The notes under the pieces are model-generated. The model ran no database searches. It was not told the DNA's origin and saw nothing but the letters and a program-made list of their open reading frames with translations. Position numbers and translations under genes: made by a program. From Clostridia bacterium (GTDB taxonomy: Bacteria > Bacillota > Clostridia > Christensenellales > Borkfalkiaceae): a stretch of DNA of 34,909 nt. The stretch covers positions 1-34,909 of the forward strand of contig JAJQAJ010000052.1 of the NCBI GenBank assembly GCA_021203865.1, in the 5' to 3' direction. Positions 7,424 through 15,618 of this stretch are shown here, in pieces (position 1 is the first letter of the stretch; each line of letters begins with the position of its first letter).

Positions 7424-8032
7424 ATGAACAAAATAAATTACGCGCTCGAAGGGGAAAGACAAATCTCCGAGCTTTCCAGCGTCAAAAAAGATATACTCCT
7501 TCACTGTTGCTGCGCACCGTGCGCGTCCGCCTGCATGGAGAGAATAAAAGAAAGCTTCAACATCCTCGCTTTTTTCTATAATCCCAACATCCCCGCGGAA
7601 GAATATGAGCGCAGAAAAAGTGAACTCATAAGGTTTTTGTCCGAGACGGGCTGGGGAAAACTCGTCGAATGCGAACATGACGAAGCTAGTTTCGCGTCCG
7701 TCGCGAAGGGCCTTGAAGCCTGCCCGGAGGGCGGAGAGCGGTGCGAAAGGTGTTTCGAGCTGAGACTTAAAAGAACCGCCGAGGCGGCGAAGAACCTCGG
7801 CGTGGAATATGTCGCGACGACACTTACGCTAAGTCCCCTCAAAAACGCCTCGCTCATCAACCAAATCGGGGAAAGGGTCTGTGAAAAAGAGGGAGTCACC
7901 TGGCTTTATTCGGATTTCAAAAAGAACGACGGGTATCTCAGATCCTGCCGGCTTTCAAAAGAACACAATCTTTACAGACAGAACTTCTGCGGCTGCGTGT
8001 ATTCGCGAAGAAACGACATAAACTGCAGCTAA
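7424..8032 (+). CDS. queH: Epoxyqueuosine reductase QueH
   Basis: Reduces epoxyqueuosine to queuosine in the wobble position of tRNAs with GUN anticodons; it is the non-homologous replacement for QueG. The 202-residue protein has all family cysteines: HCCCAPC (27-33), CERC (107-110) and the C-terminal FCGC (188-191). These hold an iron-sulphur cluster and a second metal in characterised QueH. YNPNIPAEEYERRK and the YRQNFCGC region are also typical. ATG 7424 is the only start that keeps the HCCC motif, although no ribosome site precedes it. The carbamoyltransferase gene follows after 14 bases, so both are probably cotranscribed. Confidence 0.93.
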   Translation: MNKINYALEGERQISELSSVKKDILLHCCCAPCASACMERIKESFNILAFFYNPNIPAEEYERRKSELIRFLSETGWGKLVECEHDEASFASVAKGLEACPEGGERCERCFELRLKRTAEAAKNLGVEYVATTLTLSPLKNASLINQIGERVCEKEGVTWLYSDFKKNDGYLRSCRLSKEHNLYRQNFCGCVYSRRNDINCS

Positions 8033-8046
8033 AAAAGGGGAAAATC

Positions 8047-8985
8047 ATGGACGTAAACCGCTATACTCCTTCATATTCCGTAAAACAGAAACACCTCATA
8101 AAACTTTCCGACTACTCCACGGAGGAGATGTTCGAGATTCTGTACGCAACAAAGTCTCTCAAAAACAAGTTCGTCGCGCACGACGACACAAAAATTCTCT
8201 CCGGCACTACTGTCGCACTTCTTTTCGGGGACACATCTCTTCGCATGCGTTCGGCGATAGAGATAGGCGTGAAACAGCTCGGCGGCGAGACCGTCAACCT
8301 CCCGTACAGTCAGGAAGACATGAACGCCGGGGAAAACATCGCCGACATAGTCAACGCAATATCGAGATACGGCGTGGGCGCGATAATAACAAGGGGCATA
8401 CCGCACAGCGAGCTCATAGACTATTGCCAGGTTTCATCCATACCCATAATCAATTCACATAACGAAGCCGCATCCCCCATCCAGGCCGCCGCTGACCTCT
8501 ACACCATTTGGGAAAAATGCGGGCGTGTGGACAACTTAAAACTCGCATACGTCGGGAAATCCTCATCCGTCGCAAAAAGCCTCGCAACATGCGCCGTAAA
8601 ATGCGGCATGGAGGTCGTCATGGCCATGCCGATTGAATTCTCGATGAACCGCGAGGAAATAAACGGCCTTCGGCAATTCGGTAAAATCACAATAACCGAC
8701 TCCGCTTGGGAAGCCGCGAGGGGCGCAGACATAATCTATACGGACAACTACCACTACCACGGCACCACAAACACGGCGGAAAAAGAGCTTCTCCTTCCCT
8801 ACCAGGTAAACATCCGCCTCATGTCGGCCGCGAACCGCGGCGCGATATTCATGCACCCACTTCCCGCGACGAGAGGACTGGAGGTCACAGAGGACATAAT
8901 CGACGGTAAAAACAGTGTGGTTTACGACCAGGCTGAAAACAGGCTTCATGCGGTGAAAGCGCTTCTCGCCCTTCTCGTGAAATGA
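8047..8985 (+). CDS. Divergent aspartate/ornithine carbamoyltransferase family protein
   Basis: A 312-residue protein that aligns throughout with aspartate/ornithine carbamoyltransferases, enzymes moving the carbamoyl group of carbamoyl phosphate to an amine. The carbamoyl-phosphate motif STRTR is changed to SLRMR (64-68). The HPTQ motif is SPIQ (143-146). The C-terminal motif is HPLP (270-273), as in aspartate rather than ornithine carbamoyltransferase (HCLP). GENIAD and DQAENRLHAVKALLALL are otherwise ornithine-carbamoyltransferase-like. With His of HPTQ and two phosphate-loop Thr missing, the substrate or even catalysis is uncertain, so I give no gene symbol. An AGGGG ribosome site precedes the ATG. 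It is the second gene after queH; a hairpin terminator follows. Confidence 0.82.
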   Translation: MDVNRYTPSYSVKQKHLIKLSDYSTEEMFEILYATKSLKNKFVAHDDTKILSGTTVALLFGDTSLRMRSAIEIGVKQLGGETVNLPYSQEDMNAGENIADIVNAISRYGVGAIITRGIPHSELIDYCQVSSIPIINSHNEAASPIQAAADLYTIWEKCGRVDNLKLAYVGKSSSVAKSLATCAVKCGMEVVMAMPIEFSMNREEINGLRQFGKITITDSAWEAARGADIIYTDNYHYHGTTNTAEKELLLPYQVNIRLMSAANRGAIFMHPLPATRGLEVTEDIIDGKNSVVYDQAENRLHAVKALLALLVK

Positions 8986-9105
8986 AAAAGCGAAAAACAC
9001 GCACCCGCTCATGAATGGACGTCTTTGCAGGCGACACCTTTGAGACAGCGGCAAGGCTTGCGTGTGAAATAAAAGGAGCGCGAAAAAATTACGATATACG
9101 AAAAG

Positions 9106-9130
9106 GACCGGCGCATATGCCGGTCTTTTT
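9106..9130 (+). terminator. Terminator after the carbamoyltransferase gene (possibly bidirectional)
   Basis: GACCGGC (9106-9112) and GCCGGTC (9119-9125) form a 7-bp stem with loop GCATAT, followed by TTTTT. On the minus strand the hairpin is followed by CCTTTT, so it could also end trmB transcription. Confidence 0.8.
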
Positions 9131-9160
9131 GAATGGGCCCTCCTCGCGGGAAGGCCTTTT

Positions 9161-9841
9161 TCATTTCGCGTCTTTTTTGCAGACAGCGACAATCCGGTAA
9201 ATCGGAAGTCCCCTTTCCATGAACATCTCCTCGTGTTCGGTGACGATGTTCCCCTCAAATTGCTCTTTCATTATGTCAGCGGCGAAGGTTATGTCAAAAG
9301 CGCATTGTCTGAAGCTTTCCAGAGAAAATTCATAGAGGAAGGCACTGTCGGTCTTCTGCCAGACCTCTCCCCCGTCTTTCAGAAACTCCCTGTACATTCT
9401 TAAAAATCCGGGGTGCGTGAGTCTCTGCCTCGCCTCGCCGCTTTTGGGAAGCGGGTTGGAAAAATTGAGATATATTCTCTCGAATGTGTCGGGCCTTATG
9501 TATTTAGGAAGGACCTCCGCCGCGGTGTTTATGTAGTGAATGTTTTTGAGGCCGAGCCTTTTTGTCTCCTCCAGGGCGGATATTATGACATTCGTCGACT
9601 TTTCGACGGCGACAAAATCGACATCCGGTTCCGCCACGGCGCTCTCAATGACGAATCTCCCCTTCCCACAGCCTATCTCAAGTCTTCTCTCGTTTTCCCT
9701 TCCGAAAATCCCGTAAAGGTCCAGATATTCCTTTTTGAGAACCGCCGTTTTCATGTTTCTGTCGGAAAGATCGGCGGGCGTGCAGATGTCCAGGCATTTT
9801 GAGAACCTCTCGTCGAGGTGCGGTTTTCTGTGCATTCTCAT
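9161..9841 (-). CDS. trmB: tRNA (guanine-46 N7) methyltransferase TrmB, variant active site
   Basis: Methylates G46 of tRNA with AdoMet. The 226-residue protein has the AdoMet motif LEIGCGKGRFV, VAVEKSTNVI, YLNFSNPLPK, RLTHPGFLRMY, KTDSAFLYEFSLE and a C-terminal TEHEEMFMERGLPIYR, all in family order. The usual YLNFSDPWPKKRH is here YLNFSNPLPKSGE: the Asp, the Trp and the following basic cluster are replaced. This is unusual and may affect tRNA binding or rate. It lies 54 bases after the EF-G-like gene, with a hairpin (9858-9882) between them. The start could be ATG 9841 or the ATG two codons on; ribosome sites are weak for both. Confidence 0.9.
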   Translation of the reverse strand: MRMHRKPHLDERFSKCLDICTPADLSDRNMKTAVLKKEYLDLYGIFGRENERRLEIGCGKGRFVIESAVAEPDVDFVAVEKSTNVIISALEETKRLGLKNIHYINTAAEVLPKYIRPDTFERIYLNFSNPLPKSGEARQRLTHPGFLRMYREFLKDGGEVWQKTDSAFLYEFSLESFRQCAFDITFAADIMKEQFEGNIVTEHEEMFMERGLPIYRIVAVCKKDAK

Positions 9842-9857
9842 GACGCTTTCATGAATC

Positions 9858-9882
9858 GCGGCCGGACATCCCGCCCGGCCGC
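9858..9882 (-). other. G-C hairpin between the EF-G-like gene and trmB
   Basis: GCGGCCGG (9858-9865) and CCGGCCGC (9875-9882) form an 8-bp stem with a 9-base loop. No U tract follows on the minus strand, so it is more likely an mRNA stabiliser or weak attenuator than a full terminator. Confidence 0.5.
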
Positions 9883-9895
9883 TCAGATTTCTTTC

Positions 9896-11956
9896 TCACT
9901 CTTTATTGAGCTTGGCTCTTTCCTCGATTATTTTTGTCGCGAGCTGAGGCGCGACCTCCTCATATCTCACGAAGGTGCTCGTGAACTTGCCGCGGCCCTG
10001 CGTGAAGGACCTAAGATCCGTCGCGTATTTCAGAACTTCGCTCTGCGGACACTCGGCGGTGACCCTCGTCATTTTGCCCTGAGTCTCGTTCCCGAGAATC
10101 CTGCCGCGGCGCTTGGATATGTCACCCATGACCGCACCGAGGAAATCGGAAGGCACGTCTATGTCAAGCTCGACGATGGGCTCTAAGAGCACGGGGCCGG
10201 CTTTTGAGATGCCGTCTTTGAACGCAAGGTACGCGGCCGATTTGAACGCCATCTCCGACGAATCGACGGGGTGGTATTTGCCGTCGAAGAGCACGGCTTT
10301 GACGCCGGTCACAGGATATCCCGCAAGCACGCCCTTGGGCATGCATTCGCGGAGGCCTTTTTCGACAGCCGGGAAATACTGTTTGGGCACGACGCCGCCC
10401 ACGACTTCTTCCGCGAACTCAAAGACTTCCTCCGTGGGCTCGAAACGGATCTTGACGACACCGTACTGCCCGTGTCCGCCCGACTGCTTTTTGTAGCTTC
10501 CGTCACCCTCTGCCGTCTTCCTTATGGTTTCGCGGTAAGCAACTTTCGGATCGGACATTATGACATCTATGTTGTAATTTTGTTTTATTTTCTGGGATAT
10601 GAGACCTAACTGCACCTCGCCCTGGCCGGATATGACCATTTCGGAGGTCTCCTCGTTCTTTTCGACGAGGAAGGTGTAATCCTCTTCCATGACCCTTCTG
10701 AACGACGCGAACATCTTGTCTTCGTCGTTCTTGTTCGCGGAGGTGACCGCCATGGAGATGTTGGGCTGCGGGAACGGAATGGGCTCGACCTTTATGTTCG
10801 TGCCCGACGCGCACAGCGTGTCATTCGTGTTGGTCGCGGAAAGTTTGTTGACCGCGCCAATGTCTCCCGCCGAAAGCTCGGAGACAAGCTCATTCTTTTT
10901 GCCGCGGAGGACGAGAATCTGGCCTATTCTCTCTTCTTTCCCGGTCGTCGTGTTGAGTACCGCGCCGGGCTTCAAAGTGCCGCGGAAGACCTTTATGTAG
11001 TTGAGCTTTCCGGAGAACTGGTCATATGCCGTTTTGAAGATTTGGCCGACGAACGCACCATCGTCCTCACATTTTATCTCAACCGTATTTCCGGATGTGA
11101 GATCGGTCGCGGAAACCGTTCTCTCGGCCGCGGAGGGAACGTAACCCGCTATGTCGTCCAAAAGATTGGTGACGCCTATGTTCATGAGCGCGCTGCCCGC
11201 GAGCACGATAACGGTGCTGCAGGTGTGAATGCCCTTGCGAACGCCCTTTTTAATCTCTTCCGGGGAAAGCGCGCCTTCCTCAAAAAATTTATCCAAAAGT
11301 TCTTCGTCGTTTTCAGCGGCGTTTTCGGTGAGTTTTGAAAGAAGGTCGCCCGTCGCCGCTTTGAGCTCTTCCGGAAAAGCCGTTTCCTCGACACCTTTTT
11401 GCACGAATTTGTACGCTTTGTCCTCTATTATGTCGACATATCCCTCCATCTTCTTGCCGTTCATCACGGGTTCGAGAACGGGGGCGATGTTAGCGGGGAA
11501 TTTTTCCATCAGCGCGTTCACCGTGCCGGAATAATTGGCGTTGTCCTTGTCCATGCCGTTTATGAACACGAGCACGGGCTTTTTCATTTTGAGACAGTCC
11601 TCTATGAGAGCCTCGGAATCGGCGGGGACATCCCCTATCGCGTCTATCACGACGAGCGCGGCCTCGGCCGCCGAAAGCGCTTCATTCCTTTCTCCCTCGA
11701 AATCATAGAAACCCGGCGTGTCGAGAAGGTTTATTTTGGTGCCGTTCCACGTGAGGTTGGCGACCGCCGTGTAAACCGACATCTTCCTCTGTTTCTCTAT
11801 GTCGTCAAAGTCGCACACCGTCGTGCCGTCGGCCGTCTTGCCGATTCTGTCGGTCGCTCCCGCGTTGTACAGCATCGCCTCGCAGAGCGATGTCTTGCCG
11901 TCGCCGCTGTGTCCTATGACGGCGATGTTGCGAATGTCTTTTGCCGTGACTGCCAT
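9896..11956 (-). CDS. EF-G-like translation GTPase (FusA2 type)
   Basis: A 686-residue member of the EF-G-like subgroup, distinct from housekeeping EF-G. Domain I has G1 GHSGDGKTS (15-23), G3 DTPGFYDFEG, and G4 as NGMD instead of NKMD. Domain II contains VFRGTLKPGAVLNTTTGKEE. Domains III-V follow, with GGVVPKQYFPAVEKGL and DLRSFTQGRGKF, which are typical of EF-G. The SGDGKT P-loop and NGMD mark the second, EF-G-like class whose role in translation is not settled. An alternative, a TetM-type ribosomal protection protein, is less likely because those keep NKID and differ in domain IV. A strong promoter (12022-12050) and AGGGGAG ribosome site precede it. Confidence 0.9.
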   Translation of the reverse strand: MAVTAKDIRNIAVIGHSGDGKTSLCEAMLYNAGATDRIGKTADGTTVCDFDDIEKQRKMSVYTAVANLTWNGTKINLLDTPGFYDFEGERNEALSAAEAALVVIDAIGDVPADSEALIEDCLKMKKPVLVFINGMDKDNANYSGTVNALMEKFPANIAPVLEPVMNGKKMEGYVDIIEDKAYKFVQKGVEETAFPEELKAATGDLLSKLTENAAENDEELLDKFFEEGALSPEEIKKGVRKGIHTCSTVIVLAGSALMNIGVTNLLDDIAGYVPSAAERTVSATDLTSGNTVEIKCEDDGAFVGQIFKTAYDQFSGKLNYIKVFRGTLKPGAVLNTTTGKEERIGQILVLRGKKNELVSELSAGDIGAVNKLSATNTNDTLCASGTNIKVEPIPFPQPNISMAVTSANKNDEDKMFASFRRVMEEDYTFLVEKNEETSEMVISGQGEVQLGLISQKIKQNYNIDVIMSDPKVAYRETIRKTAEGDGSYKKQSGGHGQYGVVKIRFEPTEEVFEFAEEVVGGVVPKQYFPAVEKGLRECMPKGVLAGYPVTGVKAVLFDGKYHPVDSSEMAFKSAAYLAFKDGISKAGPVLLEPIVELDIDVPSDFLGAVMGDISKRRGRILGNETQGKMTRVTAECPQSEVLKYATDLRSFTQGRGKFTSTFVRYEEVAPQLATKIIEERAKLNKE

Positions 11957-12021
11957 GTCATCTCCCCTTAAAATCTTTTTCGTTGTGTTTTAAGCGGCAC
12001 CTCTCGGATGGCCGCTCTCCC

Positions 12022-12050
12022 ATTATATGAAAATCCTCGGGCGTTTGCAA
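12022..12050 (-). promoter_or_regulatory. Promoter of the EF-G-like gene
   Basis: Minus strand TTGCAA (12050-12045), a 17-base spacer and TATAAT (12027-12022), 65 bases before the start codon. Confidence 0.8.
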
Positions 12051-12071
12051 TTTATTTACCGTTTGTTTGTC

Positions 12072-12106
12072 AAAAAAAAATGCGGGCGGGTTCAATTCGG
12101 CCCCGC
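12072..12106 (-). terminator. Terminator of the S41 protease gene
   Basis: On the minus strand GCGGG and CCCGC can pair around the stop codon, and a run of nine T (12080-12072) follows a few bases later. The stem is short and partly inside the coding end, but the T run is strong. Confidence 0.55.
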
Positions 12107-13438
12107 GCCGCTTTCCCCAAAGATTTCCTTTGCAACCCCCTTAAGTTCTTCATCCCCCCTCGTCACCGTCCATGCGGCTTCCGAAAGGCGGCAGCCGTCT
12201 TCTTCGGAAAGCCCCCTGTCGTGTATGCAGGTTTTTTTACCGTCAGGCCAGTACAGCGTCGCCACGGTGAGCTTCAGAACCTCGCCCGTCCTCGAATTCA
12301 TGAACGACTGCTGCATGATGCCCTTGCCATATGTGCGGCCGTTTTTCTCACTGTTGCCGGAATATTCGAGATAATCGTCGGAAAAAGAGGATATGAAGAC
12401 GTTCTCGTACGGCACAAAATCATATGACACGAGCATGCCTATAAGTGCCTCGGACGCGCTCGCCGTACCGAGGTTCGCGAGGACATATATGTCGGTGTCC
12501 GGGTCAACTTTGACGTCGACGTCGGTTTTCGTGGGATAATACTCGGTGACGTTGTCCGAGCTCGTGTTTCTGTAATCGGCGTACGTCACGACGTCTTCCT
12601 CGTCTATGAAATAGCTCGCCATCCCCTGGAGTACGGACATATACCCGCCGCCGTTGTTTCTCAGATCCAAAATGACGGTGTCCATTTCAAGCTCATAGAA
12701 TTTTTCCAGCATCATGCCGAGCTCCGTGTCCGCGTTTCCGTAAAATTCGGTTATCTGTATGTACGCCGCGTTCTCGGGAAGATAGGAGTGCTCCACTGAC
12801 GGTGTTTCGCAGAGCGACGCCTCCCCTTCATCATCATATTCTACGGAAAAATCCGCCGCGCCCGTGGACATGAAAACATAGCTCGCCTGGAAAGCCGCGC
12901 GCGACACGTCTATCGGCTCATCGGAGTCCGCGACATAGAGATGTATGACTTCGTCCGTCGAAAACGTCGATAGAATCGACACGAGCGCCGACGCATCGTC
13001 AAAATTTATCCTCGCCGAAGAGCTTCCTCTTTTGAGGTACTCTATGACGTCGCCCTTCCTAAGTCCCGCCTTGTACGCGGGGCTGTTGCCGTACACCTCG
13101 CTGACCACCACGCCCGAAGGCGAATTTGAGACTACCACGCCTATCCCTGCCTTCACACCCGCATTGGAGTAATACTCGGACATGTATTCATCGTACGTGT
13201 AATAGGCCGAATATCTGTCGAGATACGCGTCGACCATCTCCTCTATCTCCATGATGCGGTAGTCTATCTCGCCCACGTCCTCATAATAGTACGACTCTAT
13301 GAGCTCCGCCGCCCACCTTCTGGAGGATGTCGAATTCTCGTCGCCCGTGCACATGGCGAGAACGCCCACTGCGAGAACGGCGGCGACGACGAGCACCACC
13401 ACAACTATGATTATCGTCCTTCTCATCCATTTGGACAT
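12092..13438 (-). CDS. S41 family carboxy-terminal processing protease (CtpA-like)
   Basis: A 448-residue membrane-anchored serine protease that would act outside the membrane. Residues 7-29 form one transmembrane helix with a short basic N-terminus. A PDZ domain covers about 92-165 (GIGVVVSNSPSGVVVSEVY, SPAYKAGLRKGDVI). The S41 catalytic domain has LDLRNNGGG (257-265), the nucleophile motif NLGTASASE (322-330) and the general-base lysine in YGKGIMQ (K372). These are the Ser/Lys dyad elements of CtpA/CtpB, which cut C-terminal tails or regulatory proteins such as those of sporulation. GGAGGAAG precedes ATG 13438, and a promoter lies at 13465-13493. It is transcribed divergently from the membrane protein at 13779. 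The natural substrate is unknown. Confidence 0.93.
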   Translation of the reverse strand: MSKWMRRTIIIVVVVLVVAAVLAVGVLAMCTGDENSTSSRRWAAELIESYYYEDVGEIDYRIMEIEEMVDAYLDRYSAYYTYDEYMSEYYSNAGVKAGIGVVVSNSPSGVVVSEVYGNSPAYKAGLRKGDVIEYLKRGSSSARINFDDASALVSILSTFSTDEVIHLYVADSDEPIDVSRAAFQASYVFMSTGAADFSVEYDDEGEASLCETPSVEHSYLPENAAYIQITEFYGNADTELGMMLEKFYELEMDTVILDLRNNGGGYMSVLQGMASYFIDEEDVVTYADYRNTSSDNVTEYYPTKTDVDVKVDPDTDIYVLANLGTASASEALIGMLVSYDFVPYENVFISSFSDDYLEYSGNSEKNGRTYGKGIMQQSFMNSRTGEVLKLTVATLYWPDGKKTCIHDRGLSEEDGCRLSEAAWTVTRGDEELKGVAKEIFGESGAGPN

Positions 13439-13464
13439 GTCTTCCTCCGAAAGCGTTTTTGGAA

Positions 13465-13493
13465 ATTATACCGCGTCACACACAAAAGCGCAA
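13465..13493 (-). promoter_or_regulatory. Promoter of the S41 protease gene
   Basis: Minus strand TTGCGC (13493-13488), a 17-base spacer and a perfect TATAAT (13470-13465), 27 bases before the start codon. Confidence 0.7.
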
Positions 13494-13686
13494 CAAATTG
13501 CCCCCGGGACGTCCCCGCGACAAACAACGCGCAAAAATTTTTTTTCCGCGCAAAAAAGCCTTATCACCCCGTATGGACTGACTGACACGCGCATATCCCG
13601 CACCCAATCGCGCGCACGGCACCCCGCCATAGCCGCGCGTGCCCTCATGACGCCGAAACATAGCGAAATTTTTTAACGGTAGATAA
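13494..13686. other. Divergent intergenic stretch, no gene seen
   Basis: The 340 bases between the S41 protease (start 13438) and the membrane protein (start 13779) hold the two divergent promoters at their ends. The middle is G-C rich with short A/T runs and several CGCG words. I see no gene or known RNA in it. Confidence 0.5.
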
Positions 13687-13715
13687 TTGACAGCACGTCA
13701 TATTTGTATTAAAAT
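13687..13715 (+). promoter_or_regulatory. Strong promoter of the polytopic membrane protein gene
   Basis: A perfect TTGACA (13687-13692), a 17-base spacer and TAAAAT (13710-13715), 63 bases before the ATG at 13779. Confidence 0.85.
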
Positions 13716-13778
13716 AACCGCGTGTTTATTGTATCTTTAAGTTAAAACGCACAACAAACGACAATCGGAGATCCTCTT

Positions 13779-15278
13779 ATGGAACAGGCAATAGAGAACG
13801 AATATTCCGTAAAGAAAGACTGGAAAAGAATAGCTCCGGGGCTGACGACATACATAATCGTCATGATCGTCCTGCTCGCCGGAATCTTCCTCCCCTGGTT
13901 CACCAAGGACGCCGAAGGCGAGAACGTCATGATGCTCCAGCTCATTCCGGACGCCATAAACAAGGCGCTCAACATAGAGAGCGTGACATGGAGCGGGACG
14001 TTTTTCGTTTCGGGCGCACCCATATTCTCGGCGGCGCCGTTCGCGCTGGACATGAACATCATCGCGTGGGCGATTCTTCTGTACTGCGTCGTGACGTTCT
14101 TCGGTCTTATCGCGTTCATCCCCATCGGCGTGGTGACGCACAAGCGCGAAGAGGAGCTTTACAGAGAAAAGCTCGAACCCGCAGGGGTGACGGGCTGGAT
14201 GTACGTCTTCGAGACTCTCGCACTTCTCGTCATAACGCTCTACATCTTCTCCAAATACTACATATGTGAATACATCTTCGACGGCAGTGAACTTGTCGAC
14301 GTGGACATTCTCATGATAGCCGTCTATGCCGTGACCTGGATATGCTTCATCATCCAGTGCATCTACTACAAGAGCAAATCCAACTCCGGCGTCATAAAGA
14401 CGATACTCTCCCTTCTTTCCATCATAGCGCTCGCGATGACGCTCTTCTGCGAATTCTCGGCGGCGGACGGAAGCACGATAGGCGTGACTTTCAGCGGCGT
14501 TGACTCCCTCGCTGAATCCCTGCACGGCACGGTGGGCTTCGTCGACGGCAAATCGGGGTTTGACCTCATAGAAGTGGTCTTCCGTCTGAACGAGGGCCCT
14601 TCCGACAAACTCATCTACTACTTCGCGTTCGCGACTCTCGCGCTCATCATGTTCAACTACGTTCTTGACACTATGAACCTCGGCATCCGCGCGAGAAAAT
14701 CCGGAAAGGTGTTCGGCATCGTGAGATACGCGCTGGAGCTTGTCGCGGCCATCGTCACATGCGTCATCATCGCGGCCAAGACCGGCACCGGCGTTGAGAT
14801 GGGCATCGTCATCTACGGCATAATAATCATAGCGCTTATTCAAACCATCATATCGATATCGAGAATGTTCGTCAAGGACAGCGAGCCCGTGGCGAAGGCA
14901 ACGAAACCGAACACGCACGTCCACAGCACGCCGCAAAACGTCACGGTTTACAAAAACCCCGAGGCTCCCGTGTCACCCGACAGCGGTTTCTATGACGTAG
15001 CTAGCGTCATCTCCAACCCTCCCCCCGTCTACACGAGAGTGTACGCGTACGAGGACGACGCGTTCATAAGAACGCTCACCCCCGCGGAAAGGTCGGAATT
15101 TTACGCTCTTTTCATCGACAAGGTAAAGGGAAACTTCTACTATCTCCCCGACTATGTCCTGGGCCGTGAGAACAGGGAGTTCTTCCAGGAGATATTCATC
15201 CACTTAGGGAACGTGATGAGCGTCATGTCACCACAACTTCTCAACAAGATCTACGCCGGCATACAAAAAACCGACTGA
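13779..15278 (+). CDS. Polytopic membrane protein with soluble C-terminal domain, function unknown
   Basis: I do not recognise this 499-residue protein. It has about eight hydrophobic segments, near residues 20-41, 88-118, 140-160, 172-193, 204-222, 279-297, 314-334 and 340-360. A Pro-rich linker (about 375-420, with SPDSGFYDV and NPPPVY) leads to a soluble domain of about 80 residues (FIRTLTPAERSEFYALFIDKVKG...) that looks compact and helical. A CGGAGAT ribosome site precedes the ATG, a near-consensus promoter is upstream and a strong terminator follows, so it is a well-expressed single gene. An antisense open frame on the other strand (about 400 codons) is a shadow: it lacks a ribosome site, and only this strand shows membrane-protein periodicity. 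Confidence 0.8.
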   Translation: MEQAIENEYSVKKDWKRIAPGLTTYIIVMIVLLAGIFLPWFTKDAEGENVMMLQLIPDAINKALNIESVTWSGTFFVSGAPIFSAAPFALDMNIIAWAILLYCVVTFFGLIAFIPIGVVTHKREEELYREKLEPAGVTGWMYVFETLALLVITLYIFSKYYICEYIFDGSELVDVDILMIAVYAVTWICFIIQCIYYKSKSNSGVIKTILSLLSIIALAMTLFCEFSAADGSTIGVTFSGVDSLAESLHGTVGFVDGKSGFDLIEVVFRLNEGPSDKLIYYFAFATLALIMFNYVLDTMNLGIRARKSGKVFGIVRYALELVAAIVTCVIIAAKTGTGVEMGIVIYGIIIIALIQTIISISRMFVKDSEPVAKATKPNTHVHSTPQNVTVYKNPEAPVSPDSGFYDVASVISNPPPVYTRVYAYEDDAFIRTLTPAERSEFYALFIDKVKGNFYYLPDYVLGRENREFFQEIFIHLGNVMSVMSPQLLNKIYAGIQKTD

Positions 15279-15298
15279 CAAACAATGAAACTTCATGG

Positions 15299-15324
15299 CC
15301 CGGCTTTTGCCGGGTCTTTTTTTT
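15299..15324 (+). terminator. Rho-independent terminator of the membrane protein gene
   Basis: CCCGGC (15299-15304), loop TTTT, GCCGGG (15309-15314), then TC and eight T (15317-15324). Confidence 0.92.
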
Positions 15325-15618
15325 GTGAAATTGTCCCCCAAAAATCATGAACTGACTTGGACAGAAAAGACCCTGGCTTAAGAAAAACCACATGGATGTC
15401 ACATCGAGGGTCACATTTGTTTTCCCGCGGCGACAATCATGAGATGAAAACGCAGTGAGAACTGTGCCTCGCCCCGTACCTCAACCATCATTTCTCGCTA
15501 TACAAGGAGACGGCACGGAACAAAAGTTCCGTGCCAACAAAGAAAAGAATTTAAAGCTTAAAAGCCTTATAAACAATTTGTATGTGTCAGACGAAATCCA
15601 CTCTGGTGACGCGTCACA
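15325..15618. other. Intergenic stretch with one perfect hairpin
   Basis: Between the terminator and the end of the TIR operon there is no supported gene. The notable item is a perfect 10-bp stem, GGCACGGAAC/GTTCCGTGCC with loop AAAA, at 15512-15535. It lies 84 bases past the stop of the last TIR gene but lacks a following U tract on either strand, so it may protect or end that mRNA. A short rightward open frame here (from 15455) overlaps the TIR gene antisense and has no ribosome site. Confidence 0.5.

Noticed and set aside
9896-11956. Tetracycline-resistance ribosomal protection protein
   Set aside because: The G4 motif NGMD and SGDGKT P-loop fit the EF-G-like class, not TetM/TetO.
13737-14936. 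Long open frame of about 400 codons on the minus strand
   Set aside because: It is antisense to the membrane-protein gene, its translation is a low-hydrophobicity mix rich in H, R, D and E typical of shadow frames, and it would run through that gene's promoter. The plus-strand gene has promoter, ribosome site and terminator.
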